From NCBI RefSeq assembly GCF_000745835.1, contig NZ_JQKB01000005.1, positions 62,001-126,000 of the forward strand: a stretch of 64,000 bases of DNA, read 5' to 3'. A program made the translations under genes and the position numbers. The DNA is from Belnapia moabensis DSM 16746. Lineage in GTDB: Bacteria > Pseudomonadota > Alphaproteobacteria > Acetobacterales > Acetobacteraceae. The first letter of the stretch is position 1; each line of letters starts with the position of its first letter. Below are positions 26,810 to 36,253 of this stretch, one piece after another. Below the pieces are notes generated by a model, which was not told the origin of the DNA, did not search any database, and worked only from the letters and a program-made list of their open reading frames with translations.

Positions 26810-27838
26810 ATGCCAGGAATGATCGGCGTCGGGATGGTCGGCCTCGGCATGGCCGTCGCTCCGCATGCCCTCGCGCTCCGCGATCTCGAGGCCGCCGGCC
26901 GCGCCCGCCTCCTCGGCGGCTTCAGCCCCTCCGCCGAGCGCCGCGCCGGCTTCGCCGCCCGCTGGGGCGCGCCGGCCTTCGACAGCCTCGACGCCCTGCT
27001 TGCCGCCCCCGGCCTCGATCTCGTCCTGGTCCTGACGCCGCCCGCCGCCCATCTCCCTGTCGCCGAGGCCGCCGCCGCCGCCGGAAAGCACCTGCTCGTG
27101 GAGAAGCCCCTCGAATTCGACCTTGCCCGCGCCGAGTCCTTGGTGACGATGGCGGAACGCGCCGGCGTCACCCTCGGCACCGTCTTCCAGCACCGCTTCC
27201 GCCCCGCCGCCCTCCGCCTGAAATCGGCGCTGGAGGACGGGCTGCTCGGCACCCCGCTCTCCGCCTCCGCCACCATCCGCTGGTGGCGCGACGCCGCCTA
27301 TTTCGCGCAAGCCGGGAGGGGGATGAAGGCGCGCGACGGCGGCGGCGTGCTGCTGACCCAGGCGATCCACAGCATCGACCTGCTGCTGCATCTGATGGGT
27401 CCCGTCGCCGAGGCCGCCGCCTTCGCCCGTACCAGCCCGCTCCGCGCCATCGACACCGAGGACATCGTCGCCGCCGCCCTCCGTTTCGCGGGCGGCGCCA
27501 TCGGCACACTGGATGCCACCACCGTCGCCCGCCCCGGCTTCCCCGAGCGGATCGAAATCGCCGGCACGCGCGGCAGCGCCATGCTTGTCGCCGAACGGCT
27601 GGAACTTCACCCCGAGGGCGCGCCGCCCGAGATCATCGACCACGGTAGCGCCGGCGGTGGCGGCGCCGACCCCATGGCCTTCGACCATGGCCCCCACCGC
27701 GCCCTGCTGACCGAGATGCTGGATGCCATCGCCGCCGCCCGCCCGCCCTCCAATTCCGGCGCCAGCGCGCTCGCGGTGCAGCGGCTGATCGAGGCGCTGC
27801 TGCGCGGGGCAGGGCAGGGGCGTTTCGTCACGCTATAA
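26810..27838 (+). CDS. Gfo/Idh/MocA family oxidoreductase
   Basis: This 342-residue NAD(P)-dependent oxidoreductase has an N-terminal Rossmann motif GVGMVGLGMAV, the signature LLVEKPLEF containing the catalytic lysine, and a C-terminal domain with GGVLLTQAIHSIDLLLHLMG, the substrate-site segment of the family. Typical substrates are sugars or inositols. The start follows a GGGGGAAGGGAAG site. It is divergent from the binding-protein gene, with 85 bases between. Confidence 0.9.
   Translation: MPGMIGVGMVGLGMAVAPHALALRDLEAAGRARLLGGFSPSAERRAGFAARWGAPAFDSLDALLAAPGLDLVLVLTPPAAHLPVAEAAAAAGKHLLVEKPLEFDLARAESLVTMAERAGVTLGTVFQHRFRPAALRLKSALEDGLLGTPLSASATIRWWRDAAYFAQAGRGMKARDGGGVLLTQAIHSIDLLLHLMGPVAEAAAFARTSPLRAIDTEDIVAAALRFAGGAIGTLDATTVARPGFPERIEIAGTRGSAMLVAERLELHPEGAPPEIIDHGSAGGGGADPMAFDHGPHRALLTEMLDAIAAARPPSNSGASALAVQRLIEALLRGAGQGRFVTL
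27807..27819 (+). repeat. Overlapping GGGNAGGG (KOPS-like) octamers
   Basis: Two overlapping copies of GGGCAGGG lie at the end of the Gfo/Idh/MocA gene. They belong to the plus-strand-biased octamer set listed in the findings. Confidence 0.45.
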
Positions 27839-27942
27839 ATGATGGACTATAACGGCCTGGGTTGCCCCCGCTCCACGACAGGCCCACATTGCGCCCCGAG
27901 CCTGGCGGGGCCTGCCCCGCCCAAATAGCCAAGGAGACCCCC

Positions 27943-29379
27943 ATGGCCTATCCGACCGTCCAGCTGCACATCAACGGCGAGTGGCGCAACAGCCGCTCCG
28001 GAAAGATGCTCCAGGTCATCAACCCGGCGACGGAGGAGGTGATCGGCGAGGTCGCCCATGCCGGGACCGACGACCTGGACGAGGCGCTGGACGCCGCCGA
28101 GCGCGGCTTCGCCACCTGGAAGAAGGTCTCCGCCTTCGAGCGCGCCAAGCTGATGCGCAAGGCCGCCGACATCCTCCGCTCCCGCGCCGACGAGATCGCC
28201 GCGCTGATGACGGCCGAGCAGGGCAAGCCGCTCCCCGAGGCGAAGATGGAGACGCTCGCCGGCGCCGACATCATCGACTGGTTCGCCGAGGAAGCCCGCC
28301 GCGCCTATGGCCGCGTCATCCCGGCCCGCGCCGAGGGCGTCTACCAGCTCGTGGTGAAGGAGCCAATCGGCCCCGTCGCCGCCTTCACGCCCTGGAACTT
28401 CCCGATCAACCAGGTCGTCCGCAAGCTCTCCGCCGCCGTCGCCACCGGCTGCTCGATCATCGTGAAGGCCCCGGAGGAGACACCGGCCTCCCCGGCCGCG
28501 CTGATCCGCTGCTTCGTCGATGCCGGCCTGCCCGCGGGCGTCGTCGGCCTCGTCTACGGCATCCCGGCCGAGATCAGCGAGTATCTGATCCCGCATCCGA
28601 CCATCAAGAAGGTGACCTTTACCGGCTCCACCCCGGTCGGCAAGCAGCTCGCGGCCCTCGCCGGCCAGCACATGAAGCGGGTGACGATGGAGCTCGGCGG
28701 CCATGCCCCGGCCATCGTCTTCGACGACGCCGATCTCGACCTCGCAGTGAAGACGCTCGCCGGCGCCAAATTCCGCAATGCCGGCCAGGTCTGCGTCAGC
28801 CCGACGCGCTTCCTCGTGCAGGAAAAGCACTACGAGCCCTTCGTCGAGAAATTCGTCGCGGCGGCCAAGGCGGTGAAGGTCGGCAACGGCATGGAGCAGG
28901 GCGTCCAGATGGGCCCGCTCGTCCATGAGCGCCGCATCCCCTGGATGGAGGGCCTCATCGCCGATGCCCGCCAGCGCGGCGCCGAGGTCCGCACCGGCGG
29001 CGAGCGCATCGGCAACAAGGGCTACTTCTTCCAGCCGACGGTGCTGACCGGCGTCACCAAGGAGGCGCGGATGATGAACGAGGAGCCCTTCGGCCCGCTC
29101 GCCATGATCGCGCCCTTCCGCGAGTTCGACGAGGTGGTGGAGGAGGCCAACCGCCTGCCCTACGGCCTCGCCTCCTACGCCTTCACCCGCTCGGCCAAGA
29201 CGGCGAACGCCATCGCCGCCAAGGTCGAGAGCGGCATGATGACGATCAACCATCTGGGCCTCGCCCTGCCCGAGGTGCCCTTCGGCGGCATCAAGGACAG
29301 CGGCTACGGCTCCGAGGGCGGTTCGGAGGCCATCGAGGCCTACCTGAACACGAAGTTCGTCAGCCAGGCCGGCCTCTGA
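27943..29379 (+). CDS. NAD(P)-dependent aldehyde dehydrogenase, succinate-semialdehyde type
   Basis: This 478-residue ALDH-superfamily enzyme oxidises a semialdehyde to the acid. It has the oxyanion-site motif [10 protein letters not shown], the nucleotide motif [10 protein letters not shown], the general-base Glu in MELGGHAP near residue 250 and the nucleophilic Cys in [12 protein letters not shown] near residue 284. The GabD/SSADH pattern around [17 protein letters not shown] supports succinate or a related semialdehyde. AAGGAG precedes the ATG at 27943. An upstream in-frame start was rejected for lack of a site. Confidence 0.92.
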   Translation: MAYPTVQLHINGEWRNSRSGKMLQVINPATEEVIGEVAHAGTDDLDEALDAAERGFATWKKVSAFERAKLMRKAADILRSRADEIAALMTAEQGKPLPEAKMETLAGADIIDWFAEEARRAYGRVIPARAEGVYQLVVKEPIGPVAAFTPWNFPINQVVRKLSAAVATGCSIIVKAPEETPASPAALIRCFVDAGLPAGVVGLVYGIPAEISEYLIPHPTIKKVTFTGSTPVGKQLAALAGQHMKRVTMELGGHAPAIVFDDADLDLAVKTLAGAKFRNAGQVCVSPTRFLVQEKHYEPFVEKFVAAAKAVKVGNGMEQGVQMGPLVHERRIPWMEGLIADARQRGAEVRTGGERIGNKGYFFQPTVLTGVTKEARMMNEEPFGPLAMIAPFREFDEVVEEANRLPYGLASYAFTRSAKTANAIAAKVESGMMTINHLGLALPEVPFGGIKDSGYGSEGGSEAIEAYLNTKFVSQAGL

Positions 29380-29386
29380 GCCGTCA

Positions 29387-29411
29387 TCGAGGGGGACATC
29401 GTCCCCCTCGA
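29387..29411. terminator. Hairpin between convergent genes
   Basis: TCGAGGGGGAC and GTCCCCCTCGA form a perfect 11-bp stem with an ATC loop, seven bases after the aldehyde dehydrogenase stop. No T tract follows. It sits between convergent genes and could act in both directions. Confidence 0.6.
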
Positions 29412-29425
29412 ACTTCCCGACCCGG

Positions 29426-30178
29426 TCAACGGGCCGGAGGATCCGTCTCGATCCCTGCCGCCTCGTAGGCGGAGCGCGCCTCGGGCCCGGTCAGCCAGCG
29501 CAGCAGCGCCTCCGCCGCCACCGGCGCCCCGGGCGCCAGCGCCGCGCTGTAGGTCGTGTAGGACTGCAGCTCCGCCGGCAGCGGTCCCAGATAGCGCAGC
29601 TCGCGCACCTTGCGGATTTCCGTGATGGCGCCGAAGCCGATCTCCTGCCCCCGCCCGTGCAGCAGGTGCGCCATGACCTCCGCGCCGGTCCGGTAGCGCC
29701 GTGCCTTGGGCGCTACCGCCGCGGTGAGCCCCATCCGCTCGAACAGCCGTTCCATGTAGAGCCCCGTCGAGGCCCGGTTGAAGACCACCGACTGCGCCCC
29801 GACCACCGCGCGCCGCAACCCCTCGGCATCCGTTACCGGGCCGATGGCGACATCCGGCCGCACCACCATCCCGACCCCGACCCGCCCGAGCGTCACCGGC
29901 TGCCCCGCCAGCCGCCCCGCCTGCGCCAGCCCCACCATCAGCGAGTCCGGCCCGATCAGCAGCTGTGGCGCATCGCCATCCGCCAGCGCCTGCTGCAGGG
30001 CCGGCGCGGTCGCATAGCGGATCTGCACCGAATGGTCCGAGGCGTTGCGGAAGGCCTGCACCGCCTGCGCCAGCCCCGGCTCCATCGCCCCGGCGCTCAT
30101 CACCTCCAGCTCCGCCGCGCGCGCCATGGGAGCCAGGAGGACCGAGGCCGAGACGAGGGCCAGCAACCGACGATACAT
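29426..30178 (-). CDS. ModA-like periplasmic substrate-binding protein
   Basis: This roughly 250-residue secreted protein has a signal peptide (RRLLALVSASVLLAPMARA) and a mature start AELEVMSAGAMEPGLAQAV resembling molybdate-binding ModA-type proteins. Typical later segments are FNRASTGLYMERLFERMG and GFGAITEIRKV. No ModB/ModC genes are nearby, so it is an orphan receptor, and molybdate binding is not demonstrated. I prefer the ATG at 30178, which has AGAGG six bases upstream, to the ATG at 30184, which abuts it. Confidence 0.8.
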   Translation of the reverse strand: MYRRLLALVSASVLLAPMARAAELEVMSAGAMEPGLAQAVQAFRNASDHSVQIRYATAPALQQALADGDAPQLLIGPDSLMVGLAQAGRLAGQPVTLGRVGVGMVVRPDVAIGPVTDAEGLRRAVVGAQSVVFNRASTGLYMERLFERMGLTAAVAPKARRYRTGAEVMAHLLHGRGQEIGFGAITEIRKVRELRYLGPLPAELQSYTTYSAALAPGAPVAAEALLRWLTGPEARSAYEAAGIETDPPAR

Positions 30179-30333
30179 GCGCATCCTCTGGAAGGTCAGT
30201 GCCGACGCTCTACCCTGCCGCCCGCTCCAAGCCTACCGTTTGCCGCGCATGTTCCGCCCCCGTGCCCAGGGCCATGCTCCGGGCCTAGCCGCTGCCGATT
30301 GACCGCCCCGCCCGCCGCCCGCAGCATGGCGCC

Positions 30334-31554
30334 ATGCCAGCCAGAGCCGGGACCGCCGAAAGACCCTCCCGCCAGGCCTGGCTGATGCTCGCCGGCGCCT
30401 TCGCCGCCTTCACGGTTGGCGCCAGCCTGATGCATTCCTACACCGTCTTCCTGCTCGCCTTCGTCGCCGAATTCGGCTGGTCCCGGGCGGAAAGCTCGCT
30501 CGCCTATTCGGTCGGTCAACTCGTCGGCGGCGCCAGCTCGCCTTTGGTCGGCGGCCTGGTGGACCGCATCGGCGCCCGCCGCTGCGTCCTGCTCGGCGGC
30601 TGCCTGCTGACGCTCGGCCTGCTCGGCAGCGCCTTCGCCACCGAGCTGTGGCAGGTGGTCTTCCTCTACGGCGTGGTGATGACGGTCGGCGCCAACTGCC
30701 TCGGCCTGCTGGTCTTCGTCCCGCTCGTCTCGCGCATCTTTCACCGCCAGCGCGGCATGGCCGTCTCCATCCTGCAATCGGCCAATGCCTTCGGCCGCGC
30801 CTTCTCGGCCCCGACTAGCCAGATGCTGATCACCGGCCTCGGCTGGCGCGGCGCCTATCTCGCGGCGGCGGCCAGCATGGCCGTGCTGATCCTGCCGCTG
30901 GCCGCCATCTTCCGCCGCAGCCCCGCCATCCCTGCCATGGGCGACGGCGCCGCCACCACCGCACCGCGTCACTGGACGCTGGCCGAGGCCATCCGCACCC
31001 GCGCCTTCTGGCTGCTCTTCCTCGTCTACATGTGCACCAGCATCGGCAGCTTCCTGGTCTCGCTGCACCAGATCGCCTTCGCCGTCGATATCGGCTTCGA
31101 CCCGCTCTATGCTGCCGGCGTGCTCGGCATGGGGGCCTTCCTCGCCTTCCCCGGGGTGATCCTCACCGGCACGCTCTCCGACTATATCGGCCGCGAGGCC
31201 TCGGCGCTGCTGACCTACGGCATCTCCATCCTCGGCGTCGTCTGCGCGCTGCTGATCACCTCGCCCGACCAGCACCTGCTGCTCTGGCTGCATGGCTGCG
31301 CCTTCGGCCTGACCTGGGGCGCCCGCGGCCCCGCCATCACGGCGAAAACGGCCGACCTTTTCCCCGGCCCCCGGCTCGGCACCATCCTCGGCGTCATCAC
31401 CATCGGCTCCGGCCTCGGCGCCGCCATCGGCTCCTGGGCCGCCGGCTGGATCTTCGACGTCACCGCCAGCTACCGCGTGGCCTTCCTGCTCTCGATCGCG
31501 GCTTATGCGGCGGGCTCGGTGGCCTTCTGGGCATTGCGCCGGCCGATGCGCTGA
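30334..31554 (+). CDS. MFS transporter
   Basis: This 406-residue carrier has 12 predicted membrane helices in two halves. The first cytoplasmic loop carries GGLVDRIGARRCVLLGG, a typical MFS motif A variant, and the mirror motif after helix 8 is GTLSDYIGREASALL. The pattern resembles the monocarboxylate/oxalate-formate carrier group. The start codon is uncertain because no ribosome-binding site is seen before the ATG. It is followed 36 bases later by the interrupted SDR gene on the same strand. Confidence 0.88.
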   Translation: MPARAGTAERPSRQAWLMLAGAFAAFTVGASLMHSYTVFLLAFVAEFGWSRAESSLAYSVGQLVGGASSPLVGGLVDRIGARRCVLLGGCLLTLGLLGSAFATELWQVVFLYGVVMTVGANCLGLLVFVPLVSRIFHRQRGMAVSILQSANAFGRAFSAPTSQMLITGLGWRGAYLAAAASMAVLILPLAAIFRRSPAIPAMGDGAATTAPRHWTLAEAIRTRAFWLLFLVYMCTSIGSFLVSLHQIAFAVDIGFDPLYAAGVLGMGAFLAFPGVILTGTLSDYIGREASALLTYGISILGVVCALLITSPDQHLLLWLHGCAFGLTWGARGPAITAKTADLFPGPRLGTILGVITIGSGLGAAIGSWAAGWIFDVTASYRVAFLLSIAAYAAGSVAFWALRRPMR

Positions 31555-31590
31555 CCGAACCTCCTCGGATACAGCAAGAGGAGAGGGGGC

Positions 31591-32352
31591 ATGGATCTCG
31601 GTCTCAAAGGCCTCAGGGCCATCGTCACCGGCGGCAGCAAGGGCATCGGCCGCCGCTGCGCCGAGCTCTTCGCGGCCGAGGGTGCCCATGTGGCCCTCTG
31701 CGCCCGCGACGCGGCGGAGGTCGAGGCCACCGTCGCCGCACTTCAGGCGCAAGGCGTCACCGCCTTCGGCTAACCCGTCGATGTCACCGACAAATCCGCG
31801 CTGAAAGCCTGGGTCGCCGCCAGCGCCGCCGCCCTCGGTGGCATCGACATCGTCGTCTCCAATGTCTCGGCGCTGGCGGTCGATGACGGCGAGGAAGCCT
31901 GGCGCCGCGGCTTCGAGACCGACCTGATGCACACGATCCACACGGTGGGCGCCGCGCTCCCGTACCTGGAGGCGTCGAAGTCAGCCTCCATCACCATCAT
32001 CTCCTCGGTCTCCGGCCGCGAGCTCGACTTCACCGGCCCGGCCTACGGCGCCTTCAAGGCCGCGCTGGTCCACTACGCCCAGGGCCTCGCACACCGCCTC
32101 GCGGGGAAGGGTATCCGCGCCAACACCGTCTCCCCCGGCAACACTTATTTCGCGGGCGGCATCTGGCAATGGATCGAGCGGAACAACCCCACGCTCTTCG
32201 CCGAGGCGCTGGCGCCCAACCCCACCGGGCGCATGGCGACGCCCGAAGAGATCGCCCGCGGCGTCGTCTTCCCGGCGAGCCCCGCCTCCTCCTTCACCAC
32301 CGGCACCAACCTGGTGATCGACGGTGCGCTCACCCGCGGCGTGCAGCTGTGA
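31591..32352 (+). pseudogene. SDR oxidoreductase with an in-frame TAA stop
   Basis: A single continuous frame of 254 codons encodes an SDR but is broken by TAA at 31771-31773. Before it are the TGGSKGIG cofactor motif and the ALCARD loop. After it the frame continues directly with PVDVTDKSALKAW, the NVS motif, ISSVSGRELDFTGPAYGAFKAAL (Ser, Tyr and Lys catalytic residues) and a normal C-terminus VIDGALTRGVQL. Everything except the stop looks functional, with a strong GAGGAGAGGGGG start site. It is either a recent nonsense mutation or a base-call error. Confidence 0.85.
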
Positions 32353-32586
32353 TCAAACCGTCTCCAGCTCCCGCAGACTTGCCGGCACCGGCTTCGGAAT
32401 GAGGCAATCCGGCAGCGGCTTCCCGCTCCCCGCGGTGGGCCGAGGCTTGGGCGAGGGCGGCGTCGAATCCGGCCGCCAGCCGCCGCCATCGCTGCGCTTC
32501 AGGTTCCGCAACTCGCGGATGGCGAGGACCAGCGGCACCCCGAAGCTGAGGCCGCCGCTGAGCAGGACGAAGACTTCCGGCGCCAT
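32353..32586 (-). CDS. Small membrane protein with proline-rich tail, hypothetical
   Basis: This 77-residue protein starts MAPEVFVLLSGGLSFGVPLV, with one hydrophobic segment (about residues 4-23) followed by a charged junction and a cytoplasmic tail rich in Pro and Ser. GAGGAGG lies eight bases before the ATG at 32586, supporting a real gene. It converges on the SDR pseudogene with adjoining stops. I know no function for it. Confidence 0.6.
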   Translation of the reverse strand: MAPEVFVLLSGGLSFGVPLVLAIRELRNLKRSDGGGWRPDSTPPSPKPRPTAGSGKPLPDCLIPKPVPASLRELETV

Positions 32587-32703
32587 CCATACCACCTCCT
32601 CGGAACCGTGCGAGCATACCCACCCCGCACCCCCGTGATGCAAGCGCTGCATCGACACAGCAACCGGTAGCGCCCTATCCTTCCCATCCAACGGGAGAGC
32701 CGG

Positions 32704-33753
32704 ATGCCACCCGACCAGACCAACCCCCCCGCCTATGTCCCGGCCCCGCTGCCGCCCGACGCCCCGCCGCCCGGCGAGATCCGCACCATCCAGCCCGGCC
32801 TGCTTCGCGCCCGCATGCCGCTGCCCTTCGCGCCCGGCCATGTGAACATCTGGTTCCTCGAGCATGAAGGCGGCTGGCTCGCCATCGACACCGCCATCGC
32901 CAGCCGCACCACCCGCGGCCATTGGGACCAGCTTCTCGCCCAGCCTGCGCTCGGCGGCCGGCCGCTGACGGCGCTGCTCGTCACCCATTTCCACCCGGAC
33001 CATATCGGCCTTGCCGGCTGGCTCTGCGAGCGCTTCGGCATTCTGCCGATGATGACGCGGATCGAATGGCTGATGGCCCGCGCCCTTTGGTACGACAGCG
33101 GCCCGGACATGATGGCCCAGCAGATCGAGCACTATGCCCGCGCCGGCTGCCCGCCCGAATTCATCGCCTTCGTCGAGGGCCGCGGCGCCCTCTACCAGCG
33201 CGCCGTCGGCGAACTCCCCCGCAGCTTCCACGCGCTGAAGGACGGCCGCAGCACCACCATCGGCGGCACCGAATGGCGAGTGCAGACCGGCGCCGGCCAC
33301 GCCCCCGACATGGCGACGCTCTACAGCCCCGAGCGCGGCATCCTGATCTCGGCCGACCAGATCCTGCCCCGCATCTCCCCCTATGTCGGCCTCCATCCCG
33401 GCGAGCCGGCGGCCGACCCGCTCGGCGACTTCCTCGGCAGCAACGACCGCTTCCGCGCCCTGCCGGAGGACACGCTCGTCCTCCCCAGCCATGGCGAGCC
33501 CTTCACCACGCTGCACCGCCGCCTCGACATGCTGGCTGCCCACCATGCCGAGCGCCTCGACGCCCTGGCCGAGGCCTGCCGCGAGCCGCTCACCGCCTAT
33601 GAGGCCGCGCAATTCCTCTTCCCCCGCGCCGCGCAGGAGATAGGGCAGGTGAGCTTCACCGTCGGCGAGACGCTGGCGCATCTCCGCCGCCTGGAACGCC
33701 AGGGCCGGCTGCGCGTCGAGCCAGGCGAGGTTGCCCGCTTCCGGACCATCTGA
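32704..33753 (+). CDS. Metallo-beta-lactamase fold hydrolase
   Basis: This 349-residue MBL-fold protein has the dinuclear metal motif THFHPDHIG near residue 98, the later histidine in GAGHAPD, the bridging aspartate in LISADQILP and LPSHGEP. A C-terminal winged-helix-like tail (SFTVGETLAHLRRLERQGRL) is common in the LACTB2-like branch. GGGAGAG precedes the ATG. It is the first gene of a four-gene operon, and the next gene starts within its stop (TGATG). Confidence 0.88.
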   Translation: MPPDQTNPPAYVPAPLPPDAPPPGEIRTIQPGLLRARMPLPFAPGHVNIWFLEHEGGWLAIDTAIASRTTRGHWDQLLAQPALGGRPLTALLVTHFHPDHIGLAGWLCERFGILPMMTRIEWLMARALWYDSGPDMMAQQIEHYARAGCPPEFIAFVEGRGALYQRAVGELPRSFHALKDGRSTTIGGTEWRVQTGAGHAPDMATLYSPERGILISADQILPRISPYVGLHPGEPAADPLGDFLGSNDRFRALPEDTLVLPSHGEPFTTLHRRLDMLAAHHAERLDALAEACREPLTAYEAAQFLFPRAAQEIGQVSFTVGETLAHLRRLERQGRLRVEPGEVARFRTI

Positions 33754-35012
33754 TGCCCACCGAAACCGAGATCGCCATCATCGGCGCCGGCGCCGCCGGC
33801 ATCGCCGCCGCCACCCGCCTGGCCGAGCTCGGCCGGTCCTGCTTGGTGCTGGAAGCCGGCACCCGCCCCGGCGGCCGCGCCCATACCGACACCGCCAGCC
33901 TCGGCACCCCCTTCGACCGCGGCGCCTCCTGGCTCCATGTTGCCGAGCACAACCCGCTGACCCCCATCGCCCGCCGCCTCGGCTTCACCCTGTATGAAGG
34001 CGAGCGCCGCCGCCGCGACATCCTCCTCATCGGCGACCGCCATGCCACGCCCGAGGAGAAGGCCGCCCACGACGCCGCCTGCGACGCCTGGGAGGAGGCC
34101 GCCGAGGCTCGCGCCGCCCAAGACGGTCCCGACATCCCGATCGCCGATGCCGTCCCCCATGGCGGTTATTGGGATGCCACCGCCTCCCACTGGCTCGGCA
34201 CCACCATCTGCGGCGTGGAGCCCGAGCGGAACAGTCTGCGCGACTACATCGACACCGGCCTCGACGGCGAGAACCCGCAAGTGAAGGAGGGTTTCGGCAC
34301 CCTCGTCGCCCGCCTCGCCGAGGGCCTGCCGATCCATCTGGTGACGCCCATCCATGCCGTCCGCGCCGACCGTCACATCACCCTCGAGGGTCCGCGCGGC
34401 ACCATCCGTGCCCGCGGCTGCATCGTGACACTCTCGACCGGCGCGCTCGCCTCCGGCGCGCTCCGCTTCTCCCCCGGCCTCCCCGCCGAGGTCGATACCG
34501 CCATCGCCGGCCTGCCGATGGCCCTGCTCTCCAAGATCGCGCTCCGTGGCACCTTGGGCCTCGCCCCCTTCGCCCGCCTCGGCCGCCGCGTCGAGGGGGA
34601 GGGGGACAGGCCGATGTCATGGGTCGTCGGCCCCTTCGGCCGCGACCACGCCATCGGCTTCCTCGGCGGCGAGTCCGCCTGGGCGCTGGCCCGCGAAGGC
34701 CCCGCCGCCGCCGAGGCATACGCCCGCGCCGACCTCGCCCGCTATGTCGGCAAGGCCGAGGTCGCCCGCGCCTTCCCGCATCCAGCTATCGCCACCGACT
34801 GGGGCGAGAACCCGCTCTTCCTCGGCGCCTACACCTATGCCCGTCCCGGCGCCGCCGGTGCCCGCGCCGCCCTCGCGGAGGCCCGCCCCGCCGATGGCCG
34901 CATCCGCTTCGCCGGCGAGGCATGCCACACCCGCTATGCCGGCACCGTCGGCGGCGCCTGGGCGAGCGGCATGGCGGCAGCCGAGGCGTTATCCGCTACG
35001 CTCGGCCGATGA
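33753..35012 (+). CDS. Flavin-containing amine oxidase family protein
   Basis: This 419-residue FAD oxidase has the Rossmann motif IIGAGAAGIAAATRLAELG at the N-terminus, the GG doublet PGGRAHT, and the C-terminal FAD-binding segment RIRFAGEACHTRYAGTVGGAW, the standard end of the monoamine/polyamine oxidase family. The start overlaps the MBL gene stop by one base, and its stop overlaps the M20 gene start (ATGA). The amine substrate is unknown. Confidence 0.9.
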   Translation: MPTETEIAIIGAGAAGIAAATRLAELGRSCLVLEAGTRPGGRAHTDTASLGTPFDRGASWLHVAEHNPLTPIARRLGFTLYEGERRRRDILLIGDRHATPEEKAAHDAACDAWEEAAEARAAQDGPDIPIADAVPHGGYWDATASHWLGTTICGVEPERNSLRDYIDTGLDGENPQVKEGFGTLVARLAEGLPIHLVTPIHAVRADRHITLEGPRGTIRARGCIVTLSTGALASGALRFSPGLPAEVDTAIAGLPMALLSKIALRGTLGLAPFARLGRRVEGEGDRPMSWVVGPFGRDHAIGFLGGESAWALAREGPAAAEAYARADLARYVGKAEVARAFPHPAIATDWGENPLFLGAYTYARPGAAGARAALAEARPADGRIRFAGEACHTRYAGTVGGAWASGMAAAEALSATLGR

Positions 35013-36253
35013 ACCGCACCCTCTTCGCCGCCGAGGCCGCCGCCAGCGCCGATCGCGTCATCGCGCTGACCCGGGCCTTGGTCGCCATCCCGTCCCCCAA
35101 CCCGCCCGGCGATGTCCGCGCCTGCGCCGAGACCGCCGCCCGCCTCATCCAGGATCTCATCCCCTCCGCCGAGATCGCCCTCCACCCCACCTCCGACCAG
35201 GTCACCAACTTCGTCGCCCGAGTGAGGGGCCATGCCCCAGGCCGCCGCCTGGTCTTCAACGGCCATCTCGACACCTACCCGGTGAACGAATCCCTGCCCT
35301 GGACCGTCCCACCCCTCGGCGGCCTGCTGCGCGAGGGCCGCCTCTACGGCCGCGGCACCGCCGACATGAAGGGCGGCATCGCCGCCTCCATCACGGCGCT
35401 GTCGCTACTCGCCGCCCACCCCACGCTCTGGCGCGGCGAGGCCGTGCTGACCCTGGCGGGCGACGAGGAATCCATGGGTCCCCTCGGCACGAAATGGCTG
35501 ATGGACACCATCCCCGAGGCCACCGGCGATGCCGTCATCATCGGCGATGCCGGCAGCCCCCGCGTGCTCCGCTTCGGCGAGAAGGGCTTCCTCTGGATCG
35601 AGCTCGAGGCCACGGGCCGCGCCAGCCACGGCGCCCATGTCCATCTCGGCATCAACGCCCTCGACCGCCTCTGCGCCGCGCTCGATGCCGTCCGCACCCT
35701 CCGCGACCTGCGTCCCGAAGCCCCACCCGCCGTCACCGCCGCCATCGCCGCCGCCCGCCCCATCTCGGAACCCCTCTCCGGCCCCGGCGAGGCCGAGGTT
35801 CTCGGCAGCGTCACGGTGAATATCGGCCGCATGGAGGGGGGCACCTCGACCAACCTCGTCCCCGCCAGCGCCCGCGCCGGCATCGACATCCGCCTCCCCG
35901 TCGGCCTTCCCTGCGCCACCGCCGAAGCCGCCCTGGCAGCGACGCTGAATGGCCGCGACGGCATCGCCTGGCGCATCCTCCGCCGCTTCGAGCCGAACCA
36001 CACCGACCCGCAGCACGAGCTGGTCCGCCGTGCCGCCGCGGCCGCCAGCGAAGTGCTTGGCTCCCCCTGCGTCGTCAACATGCGCGTCGGCGGCTCCGAT
36101 GCCCGCTGGTTCCGCATGGCCGGCCTGCCGACCATCGTCTACGGCCCGACCCCGCACAACATGGGCGGCGCCGACGAGTACGTCCTCGTCGATGAACTTC
36201 TCCAGGTCGCCCAGGTCCATGCGCTGACCGCCCTCGACTTCCTCGCCGCATGA
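35009..36253 (+). CDS. M20 family deacylase/peptidase (ArgE/DapE-like)
   Basis: This 414-residue M20 metallohydrolase has FNGHLDTYPV, GRGTADMKGG, the catalytic pair in AGDEESMGP, and the C-terminal metal histidine in GPTPHNMGGADE. The dimerisation domain lies in the middle, with GRASHGAHVHLGIN. ArgE/DapE-like enzymes remove acyl groups from amino acids or cleave dipeptides. It is third in the coupled MBL/amine oxidase/M20/EamA operon. Confidence 0.9.
   Translation: MNRTLFAAEAAASADRVIALTRALVAIPSPNPPGDVRACAETAARLIQDLIPSAEIALHPTSDQVTNFVARVRGHAPGRRLVFNGHLDTYPVNESLPWTVPPLGGLLREGRLYGRGTADMKGGIAASITALSLLAAHPTLWRGEAVLTLAGDEESMGPLGTKWLMDTIPEATGDAVIIGDAGSPRVLRFGEKGFLWIELEATGRASHGAHVHLGINALDRLCAALDAVRTLRDLRPEAPPAVTAAIAAARPISEPLSGPGEAEVLGSVTVNIGRMEGGTSTNLVPASARAGIDIRLPVGLPCATAEAALAATLNGRDGIAWRILRRFEPNHTDPQHELVRRAAAAASEVLGSPCVVNMRVGGSDARWFRMAGLPTIVYGPTPHNMGGADEYVLVDELLQVAQVHALTALDFLAA

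Noticed and set aside
27904-27921. GGCGGGGCCTGCCCCGCC hairpin as a terminator of the Gfo/Idh/MocA gene
   Set aside because: It has no T tract and lies just upstream of the next gene's ribosome-binding site on the same strand, so its role is undecidable.
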